The translations under genes were made by a program, and so were the position numbers. 64,000 bases of DNA from Gnetum montanum (taxonomy: Eukaryota > Streptophyta > Gnetopsida > Gnetales > Gnetaceae): the NCBI GenBank assembly GCA_015680685.1, contig MNCI01008581.1, positions 1,129,833-1,193,832 on the forward strand, given 5' to 3'. The first letter of the stretch is position 1. Each line of letters begins with the position of its first letter. The notes under the pieces were generated by a model that was not told the origin of the DNA, searched no databases, and was given only the letters and a program-made list of their open reading frames with translations. Positions 45,080 through 55,283 of the stretch are shown piece by piece.

Positions 45080-46300
45080 TCCCCTCATGCGGGGTTGACT
45101 TTGACTGCATCATCATGAAAGATTAAGGTTGTTGAACCTAATTCTTATGGTGTAGGAGATGACATCATTGCATAGATGGATGCCTCATCTGTAGGGATGT
45201 CCATCATAACAGGAATGGAGACTAACGCCTAGGCGAATGCTTGGTAGTGAGTAGATGAGGTCATGACTAGGTTGTACAAGCTGAACATTGTCTTTTTTTG
45301 CTTAAGTGTTTGTTTTACTTGGTTTAGTGCAGCTATGAAGTCCTTGTCATTAGCCATTGTGTTGGCCTTGACTTCCTCCATGTAGTTTGAGAGAAAGATC
45401 TCTTGCAGAGGGGACCTAGGCTTGGTTTTCTTGGCTTGTTTGGGGGTAGTGGTCCTAGTGTTTGGTTGTTGCTTGCTAGTTGTGGACTTTGCTTCGACCA
45501 TGGGGGTTGCAAGGTGCTCATTTGCCCTCTTGCATTGCCATTTGGTGGGCCTACTTGGGTTGCTAGTGGGGTTGATCCTTGAAGGAGGGGGGATTGAGAT
45601 GTTGCCCACTATTGGGTTTCAGGTAGGTGAGGGGCCATCACATTGTGGCACCTTGATGACAAAGGGTTGTTTAGTAGTTTTCATTGCCGCATCAGTCCAG
45701 TTTAACATCTTAGTGGAAAAGTCATGCCGATTTAGCATCTTAGGGGATGATTCATGCAAATTTAATGTCTTAGCAGATGATCGCTATAGAGCCTTGATCA
45801 CAAAGGGTGTTGTGGGTTCCTAGGGTGGCACCTTGATAACAAAGGGGGACCTCTTGTTTGTGGAGGCTGAGGGAATCCTTGCCTTGCTGGGAGGCACACG
45901 GATCACAAAAGGTTGTTGCATAGGTTTTGGCTTGCCACCTATGTGAATTGAGTTTATAACATAGGAGTCATCTTCTGTGTTGGGTTGACTTGCCATGTCA
46001 ATCGTTAGTTGGCCTTGTTCTATCATTTTCCTACAGGTCATCTTGCAAAGAATGACAATCATCTGTACTGTGACTAGCCATTTGATGGTAATGGTAGTAT
46101 TGGTTGAGTTTACAATGTTGTGGCACCGAGAGCTCATTTGGTACTGCTAAGGTGGGGTTCCTTAGTAGTTCGCAATACCTATCATGTTTTTGGCTGGTAA
46201 TCTCCGATACGTGTTTGTGTTGGATTTTCCCAGCTTTCAAGAGTTGCTCCAATAGTTGGGAGGGTTGCATTGGTAATGGTGTGTACTTTGAGTAGTCCTT
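45080..46300 (-). pseudogene. Element C gag C-terminus and gag-protease linker
   Basis: 46270-46031 contains HYHQMASHSTDDCHSLQDDL, a plant gypsy motif of the form CxYHxxxGHxTxDCxxL whose first Cys is Tyr and Gly is Ser. It continues in another frame as MIEQGQLTIDMASQPN (about 46030). The linker (46000-45600) repeats PFVIRVPP/PFVIKVPP/PFVIKVPQ and, at about 45785-45690, LNLHESSAKMLNRHDFSTK and MLNWTDA units. 45609-45229 (126 codons) is Thr/Lys-rich and ends KQTLKQKKTMFSLYNLVMTS, probably leading into protease. Confidence 0.82.
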
Positions 46301-46489
46301 GCACTGAAGTTGGGCTTTGGAGTGGCCCCTACTGATGTAGGTGAGTTGGCGCCAAACTTGGAAGCTTTGTCAACTGAGGCTTTGGGTTGCTTAGCTGTTC
46401 GGCCCTAGTTGGTTGCTTTTGTGGTTCCAGCCACCATTGCCACTGTTGTGTTTCGCTTGTGAATGTGTTGGTTTCTGTAGGCCACATAA

Positions 46490-47501
46490 GCTGGGTCATT
46501 GCTTGATTATGCCGCATCTTCTATGTTTTTGATTTGTGCGAATGCTTGGCTCAAAGTATGAGTGCTTAAATAATAGAGTTTCAATTTGATAAAGTCATTT
46601 ATAGCAGCTTTAAAAATGGTGAGCAACTATGTCTCAGGGATGGGCTCATGAAGTTCATTCAAGGCTGCACTCCACCTTTGGATAAATTTCTATGTTGGCT
46701 CTAATGGTGCATGTTTAATCTAAATCAAGCTATCCAACGTGGCTTCAGGCTTTAGATTGTATTTAAAACGGGTGACAAACTAGTGTAACAAATCTTGCAG
46801 AGAGAATATAGAGTTACGGGGTAAGGCTCGATACCAGTCTAAGGCTTTTCCTATTAAGGACATAGTAAATACACATAGAATTGCATGAGGCCAGGCCTAA
46901 AGCAATAGACATTTTGTTCAAAATATTACTAGGTGGGAATTTGGGTCTCCCTCTCCATTGTATTTAGTTAGCTGGGGAAATGAGATTTCCTTTGGCAAGG
47001 TTAATGTGGAACTGAGGGATGGATTGGGTCATCTTGGTAGAAGTCCAACACCTTGATTTCCTCAGTGTTTTTAGTTTTAAGATGCGTTACCTCTTTAGCT
47101 AACATGTGCATCATTTGCTTCATGTCTGCACACTCTTGGACGGTAGGCAAACCAATGGGTTGAATGGATTGCGATTGATAGTAATTCGATTGTTGCATGG
47201 TTTGCAGAAAGGGATACTATTGGATTGTCGGTTGTTGTGGCGGAGCAACATTCAGAGATGGGATTACAAGGTGTGGTATGTTGTAGAGAGTAGGTTGGTG
47301 TTATTGAAGATTTGGTGAAGCCCACTATCCAACCATAGGTTGTGGGGTGACACCCTAAACGTGTTTTGCTGAAGTAGTCAGAGGTGCCCCATGGGTTCAT
47401 ACTTGAGGTATGTAATGGATGGATGTGGAAGAAAATTCATCTTCATCATCTTCACTCTGAGGTTCTGTCAAAGGTGGCTATGAGGCTTAACTCTTTGCCA
47501 T
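46490..47501 (-). pseudogene. Element C gag N-terminus and capsid core
   Basis: A candidate start at 47501 (MAKS, then stops, an acidic SEDDEDEFSS segment and a Gln/Pro-rich stretch). 47198-47001 reads CADMKQMMHMLAKEVTHLKT and EEIKVLDFYQDDPIHPSVPH. A frameshift leads to PKEISFPQLTKYNGEGDPNS, then GKALDWYRALPRNSIFSLQD, FVTRFKYNLKPEATLDSLI and AALNELHEPIPET (about 46990-46600), the retrotransposon gag domain. Stops and at least two frameshifts are present. Confidence 0.87.
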
Positions 47502-48178
47502 GAGAAGCTGAGATATGAGTCGATGATGGGGCTCAGAAAGAGGGATTATGTCAAATGCTGAGGGAATGAACTCATGACCTCCCTTGTAAATGAGCTCATA
47601 GTTTCATTTTTCCTCTCTTTCCATGCAATCGATAGGAAAGTTGGCTTGGATTTTCACACAAATGAAGTTATACTATTTAGGTGTGAGGATTGCACAAGTA
47701 GGGTTGATCTAGGAAGATTTCATGACAATGTGTACAAGCTGATGGTGTGTAGCGTGACTAACCTGTAGCATGTGTAGCATGACTAACCTGCAGCATCACT
47801 AGCCTGCAGCGTGACTAACCTACAGCGTATGCAGCATGACTAGCCTGCAGCGTGTGCAGCGTGACTAGCCTGCAGTGTGTGCAGCAGCGTGACTAGCCTA
47901 CAACATGTGTAATGTGAAATGTAACTAACTCATAGCATGTGTGTCAGTGTGAGTAACCTCAGCATGAGTGGCTGGGCCAGCATGTGTGACCTCAACGTGA
48001 ATGTCTGGGGCAATGTAAGCTAGCTGAGCATGTGCAAGCTGATTCAAGTTTCAGCATTTGGCAGCGTTAGTAAGTCAAGTTGGACGACAAGTTGGGTTGT
48101 AGTTTCAGTACTCAGTTTTATGCAACATTTTAAACCATAGCATGACTAACATTTCGATAAGATGATAAACAAGGTAGG
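47502..48178 (-). other. Element C leader between 5' LTR and gag
   Basis: An untranslated leader. At 47751-47990 it holds repeats of agcgtgactagcctgca (seven clear copies at 47751, 47776, 47792, 47808, 47833, 47858 and 47886, then diverged ones). The GCGTGAC core is the same motif found in the palindromes of the C LTR. Confidence 0.75.
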
Positions 48179-48179
48179 C

Positions 48180-48197
48180 CCTCCTTCTAGCACCAAT
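48180..48197 (-). other. Primer binding site of element C
   Basis: Minus TGGTGCTAGAAGGAGGGC starts six bases inside the 5' LTR. The TGG start and position fit a PBS. I cannot name the tRNA. Confidence 0.65.
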
Positions 48198-48203
48198 TTA
48201 CTG

Positions 48204-49743
48204 TACTGACCTAAATCATCGGTGTAAGGCTGGAAGGGAAACAGATACCGAAAGATCATCGGACAAGCACAGCTGACCCTGCCATCGCTTGAGGGTAAGC
48301 TGGAAAAGGAACGAAGGTAGAGTAACTTGGATCGTCTACATGAAAATCAACCAAGGACTTCCTTGAGCATAAACTATGGCTTGCATTGGGGTTATCAAAA
48401 CTGATGTTTTAAAATGCAAATAATGTGCATAAAATGTAAACGGAAAATGTATGTAGAAACTATATTGTGAATAAAATGTAAACCAAACGTAAATTGAATG
48501 TAAAGCATAGAGTAAATAGAATAAATGGTTGGCAAAGCGAATTGTATTGTATTTCTTAGAAAAGATGTGCATGGGTCAAAGCGTAGCTACACGTGCAGAT
48601 GGCAAGTCAAGTGCCAAGTCCCGGGGTGATGTGATGTGATGTGTTTCAAAAGTGCTTGGATGCTAGGAGTCAAGTGTGCTGAGCACCCAAGGATTGCTAG
48701 TTTGAGTTTCCTAAGCTATCAACCTTCAAAATTTCCAACCCCGTATTTGTGAATTGATAGGGTATTTATAGGGTTGGGTTAGGNGCACATGCAATTTGGA
48801 GTGTAACAGCTTGTCAAGGTCACAAATGATGAAAATTTACAATGAAATGTCAATGTACAACAAGAGAAATTGACTTTAGCTCACTTGAAACTTCTGGATT
48901 TTTGACTTGACTACTGCGATTCGAGTGGTTCCGTGGCTATTTGAAGTGTTTTTTCTTAACAAGAACTTCCAGCATCAGTTGATTTTATCTCAGCATGACT
49001 TGAGCATGTGCATGTGACACTCACGCTACACTCATGCTGCAGTGCAACCTCAGTGTGAGTGAACAAAAACTTGCAATTTTTCACCAAATTTTAAAATTTG
49101 GAAGCCTGATTCTTGAAGTGCAAGGATTGCCTGACTGTGATTGATGAATTGAGCCTAAAAGTGCCTTGTTTCGAGCTATTTATGGTAGGTCACGCTGGAG
49201 TCACGTTGCAACGTGACCATAGCATGACATGCAATGTGACATGACTCGAAAATGATGTATTTTTTTTTAAATTGTGATTTTGAAGCTTGATTCTTGAGTG
49301 CAACTGCTGTCTGGCTATAGTTGATCTTGAGAGTGATCTGAAATTTGGAATTTGAGCCTAGATGTGAATTGTTTGGAACCACTTTGAGTAGGTCATGTTG
49401 CAGTCATGCTACAACGTGACATGCAGCGTGACCTGTGAAATATTTTCAAAAACTTGCAATTTTTGAGCTAAAATTTGGCATTCTGGAAGTTGAGACTGGA
49501 AGCTGTCAAGGATGTGCTCTGAGGATGACTTGCATGTTGTAGATCAGATCGTTTTGGCTTAATTTTGAGACTCCAAGAGATTGTCACACCATGGGCAAGC
49601 TTCCAACCTAACGGGATGAGCAAACTAGCTTGATTTAGCTGAGCATGGTTTCCATGCCTTAGCCAAATTTTTCCTCCCAAAAACTCGAAATGACTTGAGT
49701 CATTCTTGTTTCAAAGTGTTAGGCTAAAATTAGTGGTGTTTCA
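48204..49743 (-). repeat. Element C 5' LTR
   Basis: 1540 bp, partner of 40601-42375. The minus TATA box is at 48762-48770. At 48784 a single N joins sequences that in the other LTR are about 220 bp apart (about 41180 and 41400), so the shorter length is probably an assembly artefact. The perfect palindrome gtcacgttgcaacgtgac (about 49198-49215) keeps its CpGs. Confidence 0.92.
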
Positions 49744-49848
49744 GTAATATGCTTATTGATCCATTCATTGGGCATGTTGAGTCTATCATTCTTCAGTTGT
49801 TAATTAGTCAATAATCTCATACCTTCCCAATATTCAGTCGTGGTGGTA
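49744..49848 (+). other. End of element B 3' region after C
   Basis: Begins with the right GTAAT duplication (49744-49748). It aligns with A 18474-18620, including cccaatattcagtcgtggtggta, whose G-rich end abuts the LTR as the likely polypurine tract (about 49837-49848). Confidence 0.85.
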
Positions 49849-50849
49849 TGATGAGAGTGGTTACTCTAATAATTAGAGTGGTTATTATTAGGGTGGTTAC
49901 TCTAATTATTAGAGTGGTTATTCTTAGAGAGGTTACTCTAATTATTAGAGTGGTTATTATTAGAGTGGCAGTTTCTCTAAAATTAGAGGGGCAGTTTCTC
50001 TAAAATTAGAGTGGCAGTTTCTCTCTAAAATTAGAGGGGCAATTTCTCTAATATTAGAATGGCAGTTTTTGCAATTATTAGAGTAGTTTCTCCCAAGCCT
50101 ATAAATACAGTGCCCAAGCACATAATAGGGGGAAGTCAAGAAGAATAATAAAGAAGAAGAATTCAAAAGAGGAAGTCTTTTAGGAGTCAAGTAGTAAAAC
50201 TCTAGCCAAGTGCCCACAGTAGGAGGTCTAAGTGTGGATAGATCTTTATTCGAGCATTGTGTACCTGAGCACACCTTGTGTATGGCAATAAAGACGAGCT
50301 CTTGGATTCATCCTTGCAGCACTTGAAATTTGTTTTCTTACTCATTTCCTTAATTTTATTTTCTTCTGCATTTATTTTATTTTATTATTTTATTTTATTT
50401 TATGCACTTTACATTTCTATTATTAGCACACAGTATGATCACTTCGAGCATGCATGTAACACTTGGTAACCCAGTAACGATTAGCGTTTGGTAATCCCAG
50501 TAGTGTTGTGTTGGTTTAGGATGTGTATGAAAAGTGAGAATGGATACTGGTGTTAAGATTAGTTTAAAGCCTAGTTAATCAGTAGTTAAGTTAAATTAGT
50601 CACTTTGTTATCTCTATCTCCCTTATTAACAACAGGACATAAAAACATAAAAGCTATAAAAATCATATGCCTCAAGCTTACTTAACCATACAATCATGAC
50701 ATATAAGTAAGTCTGGGAAGACAACGATCAACCAACCCATCCTTGTTCCACAAAGGCGCATAGGCACTTAGTCCTTGGAATTCAACCAGATCGTGCGTGA
50801 AACGCTTGTATTCGTATGGTTGAGCGTAGGGGTACCTCGTCACTCATCA
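49849..50849 (+). repeat. Element B 3' LTR
   Basis: 1001 bp, TGATGAG to CTCATCA, partner of 31852-32818, with the same palindrome array (49857-50085) and TATA 15-mer (50094-50108). An insertion-type difference (agaataataaagaagaagaa, about 50142) distinguishes it from the 5' LTR. It is followed by CCTAT (50850-50854). Confidence 0.92.
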
Positions 50850-50854
50850 CCTAT

Positions 50855-52880
50855 GAGGTGGAATAAGGGATCAAGGATGAGTGATGAGGAGTTGTATTAT
50901 CATGTTCTCTCTCTAATGTGTATGCTTGATTGAAGATATAATAGAACTAATTTAGATTGATGATATGTAATCAGAGGAAATTGAATTAGATTTCTACATT
51001 AATCTAGATATAAAGGAATTTCTCCATGTGTCAAGAGAACAATGCAAAAGGGATATAACATATTAATAGGAAGAGAGGAGAATTAGAAAATAACTCTAAG
51101 GAGCTAAGAGCTATATAGAGTTTTTTTATTGTTGCTAGAAAAGTAGTTTTTTGCAAAAATGTTGAGTCTTTGGAAAGTTTTCCAAATGCCAATGTTCCAA
51201 TTACTAATTACTAATAATCAACCAATCAACCCCTTTTTTTAGGGATCTTCCCCTATTTATAGACCATATATGCTTCATTAATTAGGAAGAAATGATGCAT
51301 TAGATTCTACAAAATCTTCGAGAATGTTTTAGATACGAGAAATAATGTGTAGTTGTAGTAGATGTTAAAAATATGGCTAATGTAGAAAATAATGTTGGAT
51401 GTCAAAAGTAGTATTAACACTAGACATTAGAGAGCAAAATGATACTATATGTATGTTAAAGAGGCTAAAGTTAGAATTGATTTAGAAGATAATGTTGGAC
51501 ATCAAAACTAAAGGTTGAGAATAAACATCCTAAAATGATATTGAAAATGATGTATGACATCAAATGTTGAAGAAGAACAAAAAACAATATGATTAATGGT
51601 GCAAAACATCAAATCTAGACTACTAAAGATGGCTTTGAGCTAAGAAGCCATAGAGTAAACCCAAAACTATAACTTATACAAAAAAAACTAATGTGGATAC
51701 AACATTATTCCCTCTTAACAAATACTACTGAAAAGATGACGTAGAATCTATCAAGAAAGGATACAAGCTAATATGTACTTGTAAAAGGATTTAAACAAAG
51801 CATGATAATATGGAAGAAAGTCTAGAACATCATTGATATACCTAGGATGGAGTACTGCATCATAGAAATGGGGCATGCCTAAATCCTAGAAAGCATACAT
51901 AAATGCTAGTGAAGCACTCCCTAATCCACTCAATTCTCTAAATTGCATCCTCATTGAAGTAAAGTAGAGATGCTCATTTGGCCTTACTAATGCAGAGCAT
52001 AAAAAGAGAAAGAGATAAAGAAAGATAGCGAGATAGTTAGAAGCAAATGCAAAATGCAATAAAATAAAGGGAAAATCATGCTAGGAACATTACCAATACA
52101 ACAATGATGGGGTGCTATGTTATAGAAGTGGGATAAAGCTAGATCCCTAAAATTGACTCTTCCTTACCTTACTCATATAAAGATTCACACTCCCTATATC
52201 ACTCTACACTTCCTCACTATATTGTGCTAGAGACTCTTATTTACTCTCACAAATGTTAAATATAGAAAGAAATGGAAATAGACTCACAAATGCTAAATAT
52301 AGAGAGGAATAGAAATAGATGAGGTGAGGAGATGAGAGGAAGAAGAAAGAAATATAGTATAGAAGAGTAGAAATTATAGTATGCAAAGACAAAAAGAAAA
52401 AAATAAAAATATGAAAAGAGTATATCACCCATACGCTGATTATTAGAATGATGTCATGCCATAGAAGTGAGGCATGGTTAAATCCTACATACTGTATGGA
52501 TGAAAAGGATGCCATATACATACTATTGAAATAATCTCTTCTTGTTTCATTTAATAATACACTCAGTCATATCCTCACATGAAGCAATGAGATATTTAGT
52601 CATTCAAAAATCTCACAAATTATGTTGAGAATATAGACTAGAATGGGATAGGTAGCATAGGGAAATATGTAAAAAATGGCTAGATAAATAGTAGAATATA
52701 AGATATAGAGAGGAATTATTAAGAAAAATAGTAAAAAATAAAATAGGATTTAGAACAAAATTGTTATCTTGATACAGTACATATCTCATTGTAGAATAAA
52801 AAGGCTAATGAAAAGCAAACTACCACTAGGAGAACACATGCTTAGTCTCAAACAGTCAACAAGTTCAATGTTGCAAATTA
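50855..52880. other. Right flank of B, unassigned, with degenerate repeats
   Basis: No coding similarity is recognised. A minus-strand TATA-like tctataaatagggg lies at about 51252-51266, which could belong to the 3' LTR of the gypsy element whose integrase is at 52885-53546, though no LTR boundary is visible. At about 51370-51610 the unit atgttggatgtcaaaa recurs. The block catagaagtggggcatgcct, followed by aaatcc, recurs in diverged form at about 51860, 52120 and 52460. At 52237-52310 a unit of about 42 bp is duplicated. Confidence 0.5.
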
Positions 52881-52884
52881 GCTA

Positions 52885-53546
52885 CATGTAGTAGCACTTT
52901 AGGAAGCTTCTATTGATGGGATCTAGAAATTAATGTCCTTCTAGATTAGATAGAATATATGTGTTATATTGTAAAGATTGAACCACTAGAAAAGAATCCT
53001 ACCAATTAGGGGAGAACTTTGTATCTCTAGAGTTTGAAAATCAAGGAAGAACTAGATTACCTTCACAAATCATTTTGACTCTAACATGTCTAGAGTGGTG
53101 ATGTTGAATATCTATTTGATATTCATGTAGATATTGAAGAGCAACTTAGCATTATTCTTCAAGGATATCCAACTCAATGTATCACAAGTTGTTGTTGTCG
53201 TAATTTGAACAACAATCATGAAGAGCAACACAGAGAGATGGAATATGGAGCTCAACTGGTAATATTGCCTTAGAACCATAGGTTAGAAAATATGGAGTAT
53301 GACTATTGGCTGTACAAAAAAAAGTATGATAGACCCAAAGGACATGGGATAGTTATATGTGCTAGTTACATTGGGTTTTATTGACCATAGTATGAAAGAA
53401 ATGAATAAGAGTTGTATTAGTGGATTCAACTTTAGCATTAGACTAGGGGTAATAGAATGATGAAAATGATTGGATAATGTGATACATGGATCAAAAATTA
53501 TCTATCTTCTTACTTTTGAACTATGATCCATTGTAAATTACAATTT
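52885..53546 (-). pseudogene. Element G: Tat/Ogre-type gypsy integrase fragment
   Basis: Read on the minus strand from 53545: VIYNGSEFKSKKIDN (second catalytic block, with Tyr where functional copies have Asp), then SMYHIIQSFSSFYYP and SNAKVESTNTTLIHF (the third block keeps Glu). HVLWVYHTFF follows, then TPYFLTYGSKAILPVELHIP, LDILEE with LQYLHEYQIDIQHHHSRHV, and KFSPNW with a GAYxL-like NTYILSN and DPINRSFLKCYYM near 52890. This is the core end, the YG-[ST]-x-A-[VIL]-LPVE block and the C-terminal domain of plant gypsy integrase. The frame holds through most of the region with several stops. It is cut at 53547 by element E. Confidence 0.88.
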
Positions 53547-54325
53547 TGATAAGTCTTCAATGGTTGGCTACATCAATGAGGCCTCGTTAACATAGTCATC
53601 TTGCCCTACATTGACGAGGCCCCATCAACGTATTGTTTATTCATCATCTATAAATACATGCCTACTAGCCACATTTATGTCAATCTAGATTTTAGTAGCA
53701 GTGAAGCTCTTGCATTTTTTCCATTTGAAATTTAGGATTTTTTCCCTTGAGTTCCCACAACAAGAGTCATTGAGTGTATGGATCTTTATTCAAGCATTGT
53801 TGTACTTAAGCACAACAGTGTGTGTGGCAATAACAATGAGCTTTCTGATAAACCTTGCAACACTTTGGATAGATTAGATATTTTATTTATGCATTTACTA
53901 TTTTCAATTATTTATTAAATGTTTTCAATTAATTATCAATTATTTTCCAGTTACTATGTTAGATAATCAATTAAGCCAAATAGATTACACACATAAGTAT
54001 GACCACTTTGAGTGTAACACGTATTCGCTTGGTAATCCCAGTGGCATTATGATTGGTATGCCTAGTAGCATAGTGCTTGGTTTCCCAACAGTGGATACAT
54101 GGGTTTAGGACATGTATGAAAAGTGGGAATGGATACTTATGTTAGGATTAGTTAAATGATTAGTTAATTAGTTAATTAAATCTCTTTTTATCTACATTTC
54201 AAGCACTTGACTATAAAACATAAAAATGATAAAAATCAAATGCCTCAGTTACACTTAACCATACCAACAAATGTCACAAGTGTAATTGGAAAGACAACAA
54301 TTGACCTTAAGGCTATTTTCACCTT
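53547..54325 (+). repeat. Element E 5' LTR, first part
   Basis: Starts TGATAAG, where the G integrase homology stops. U3 contains gaggcc and catcaacg units (53580-53630). The TATA box ctataaatacatgc is at about 53650, followed by the A/B-type R/U5 block (caacaagagtcattgagtgt, then atctttattcaagcattgt, at about 53759-53797). The LTR is interrupted at 54326 by D and resumes at 60736. Total LTR length is about 893 bp, close to that of A. Confidence 0.8.
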
Positions 54326-55283
54326 TGATGAGTGGCAAGGTACCCCTACACTCCACCATATGAATATGAGCATTTCACGCATGATCTAGTCGAACTCTGT
54401 AGACGAGCTAGTTGTGGTATCTAGATAGTTACTCATTGATCATAGTTCGTTGTCTTCCCACCTAGACTAGCACTTGCTTTGTCATGTATGGTTTAGTCTA
54501 GAGTGAGGTGTATGATATGATTTCTATCCTAGTGCTACTCCTAGAGGTGATGGAAAATAACCTTAATTAAGCTAGGAGAAAAAAGGGAAAGAGAGAGTCT
54601 AAGCTAGCCTAACTGTGATAAGCATCTATTCCTTAATCATCCATACACATCTTGGATCTTATGCACGACTACCACTAGGATTACCAAATGTAGATCCTAG
54701 GTACGCTACTGGGTTGCCAAGTAGCCACACTTAAATTCTCATGATTAATTCATACTCATTCCATGTTTAAAGAGTTTAGGGTGAAGAAATATTAACTACG
54801 AAAATAATAAATAACAATAACAATTAAATAATTAAACTTAGTGAATGCTGCAATGATGAAATAATCTCGATCCTTATTTCTGGTCATGTGTGTGTCCAAG
54901 TACGTCACACTTAAATAAAGGTGTCATACAATTACAATCATCACACTACGGGCATGCACTGGGAGAATAGTCTAACTCCTACAAAAACAAACTACAAGAG
55001 CTTCACTAAAACTACCAAAAAGATGCCAAATGTAGCAGGTGCATGCATATTTATAGCAAAAAATGAACTCTACATTGACAAGGCCATGTCAACACATGGA
55101 AAGATGCATCGACGAGGTCACGTTGATGCAGCCACATTGATGGGGCTTCATCAACGTGGCCTAGTTGACACTATCCCTGATATCGTGTACTCAATATCAA
55201 GGGTCTGATATCGGGACTCATCTAATAACTAGGGTCCAATAATAGGGGTTCGATATCAGCACTTGCAAAACCACAATTCATCA
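54326..55283 (-). repeat. Element D 3' LTR
   Basis: 958 bp, matching 59750-60735. On the minus strand U3 carries GATATCAG/CTGATATC and CCAATATTGG-type palindromes and gatgaggc/gcctcatc units, then a TATA box (CTATAAATATGCATGC at about 55043-55058). The frame at 54207-54389 crosses the LTR edge and is not a gene. Confidence 0.88.

Larger units (their letters stand above)
40601..49743 (-). mobile_element. Element C: gypsy element with gag and protease but no RT or integrase
   Basis: 9143 bp with LTRs at 40601-42375 and 48204-49743, minus orientation. The PBS lies next to the right LTR and the polypurine tract next to the left LTR. From the right it contains a repeat-rich leader, gag (47501 to about 45230) and protease (about 45075-44740), then 2.3 kb without RT, RNase H or integrase, holding a 13-copy tandem repeat. 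Gag and protease resemble the Tat/Ogre side of plant gypsy (PKEISFPQLTKYNGEGDPN; ILGRPWL). It inserted in B. The first 140 bp of the two LTRs differ at about one base in seven by eye, nearly all transitions. Confidence 0.92.
31852..50849 (+). mobile_element. Element B: Athila/Tat-type gypsy element split by element C
   Basis: A sister copy of A with 967 and 1001 bp LTRs, flanked by exact CCTAT duplications. Without C (9143 bp plus one 5 bp duplication) it is about 9.85 kb. It keeps the RT 5' part that A lost, and its antisense frame is open. RT is inactivated by a change of the two catalytic Asp to Glu, and the second integrase Asp is Asn. C interrupts the 3' region at 40600, exactly where A reads straight through (about 18478). 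Confidence 0.93.

Noticed and set aside
45422-45823. 133-codon plus-strand ORF, hydrophobic and Cys/Val-rich
   Set aside because: It is antisense to the Lys/Thr/Pro-rich gag linker of C, whose minus frame has retroelement motifs. It is a shadow frame.
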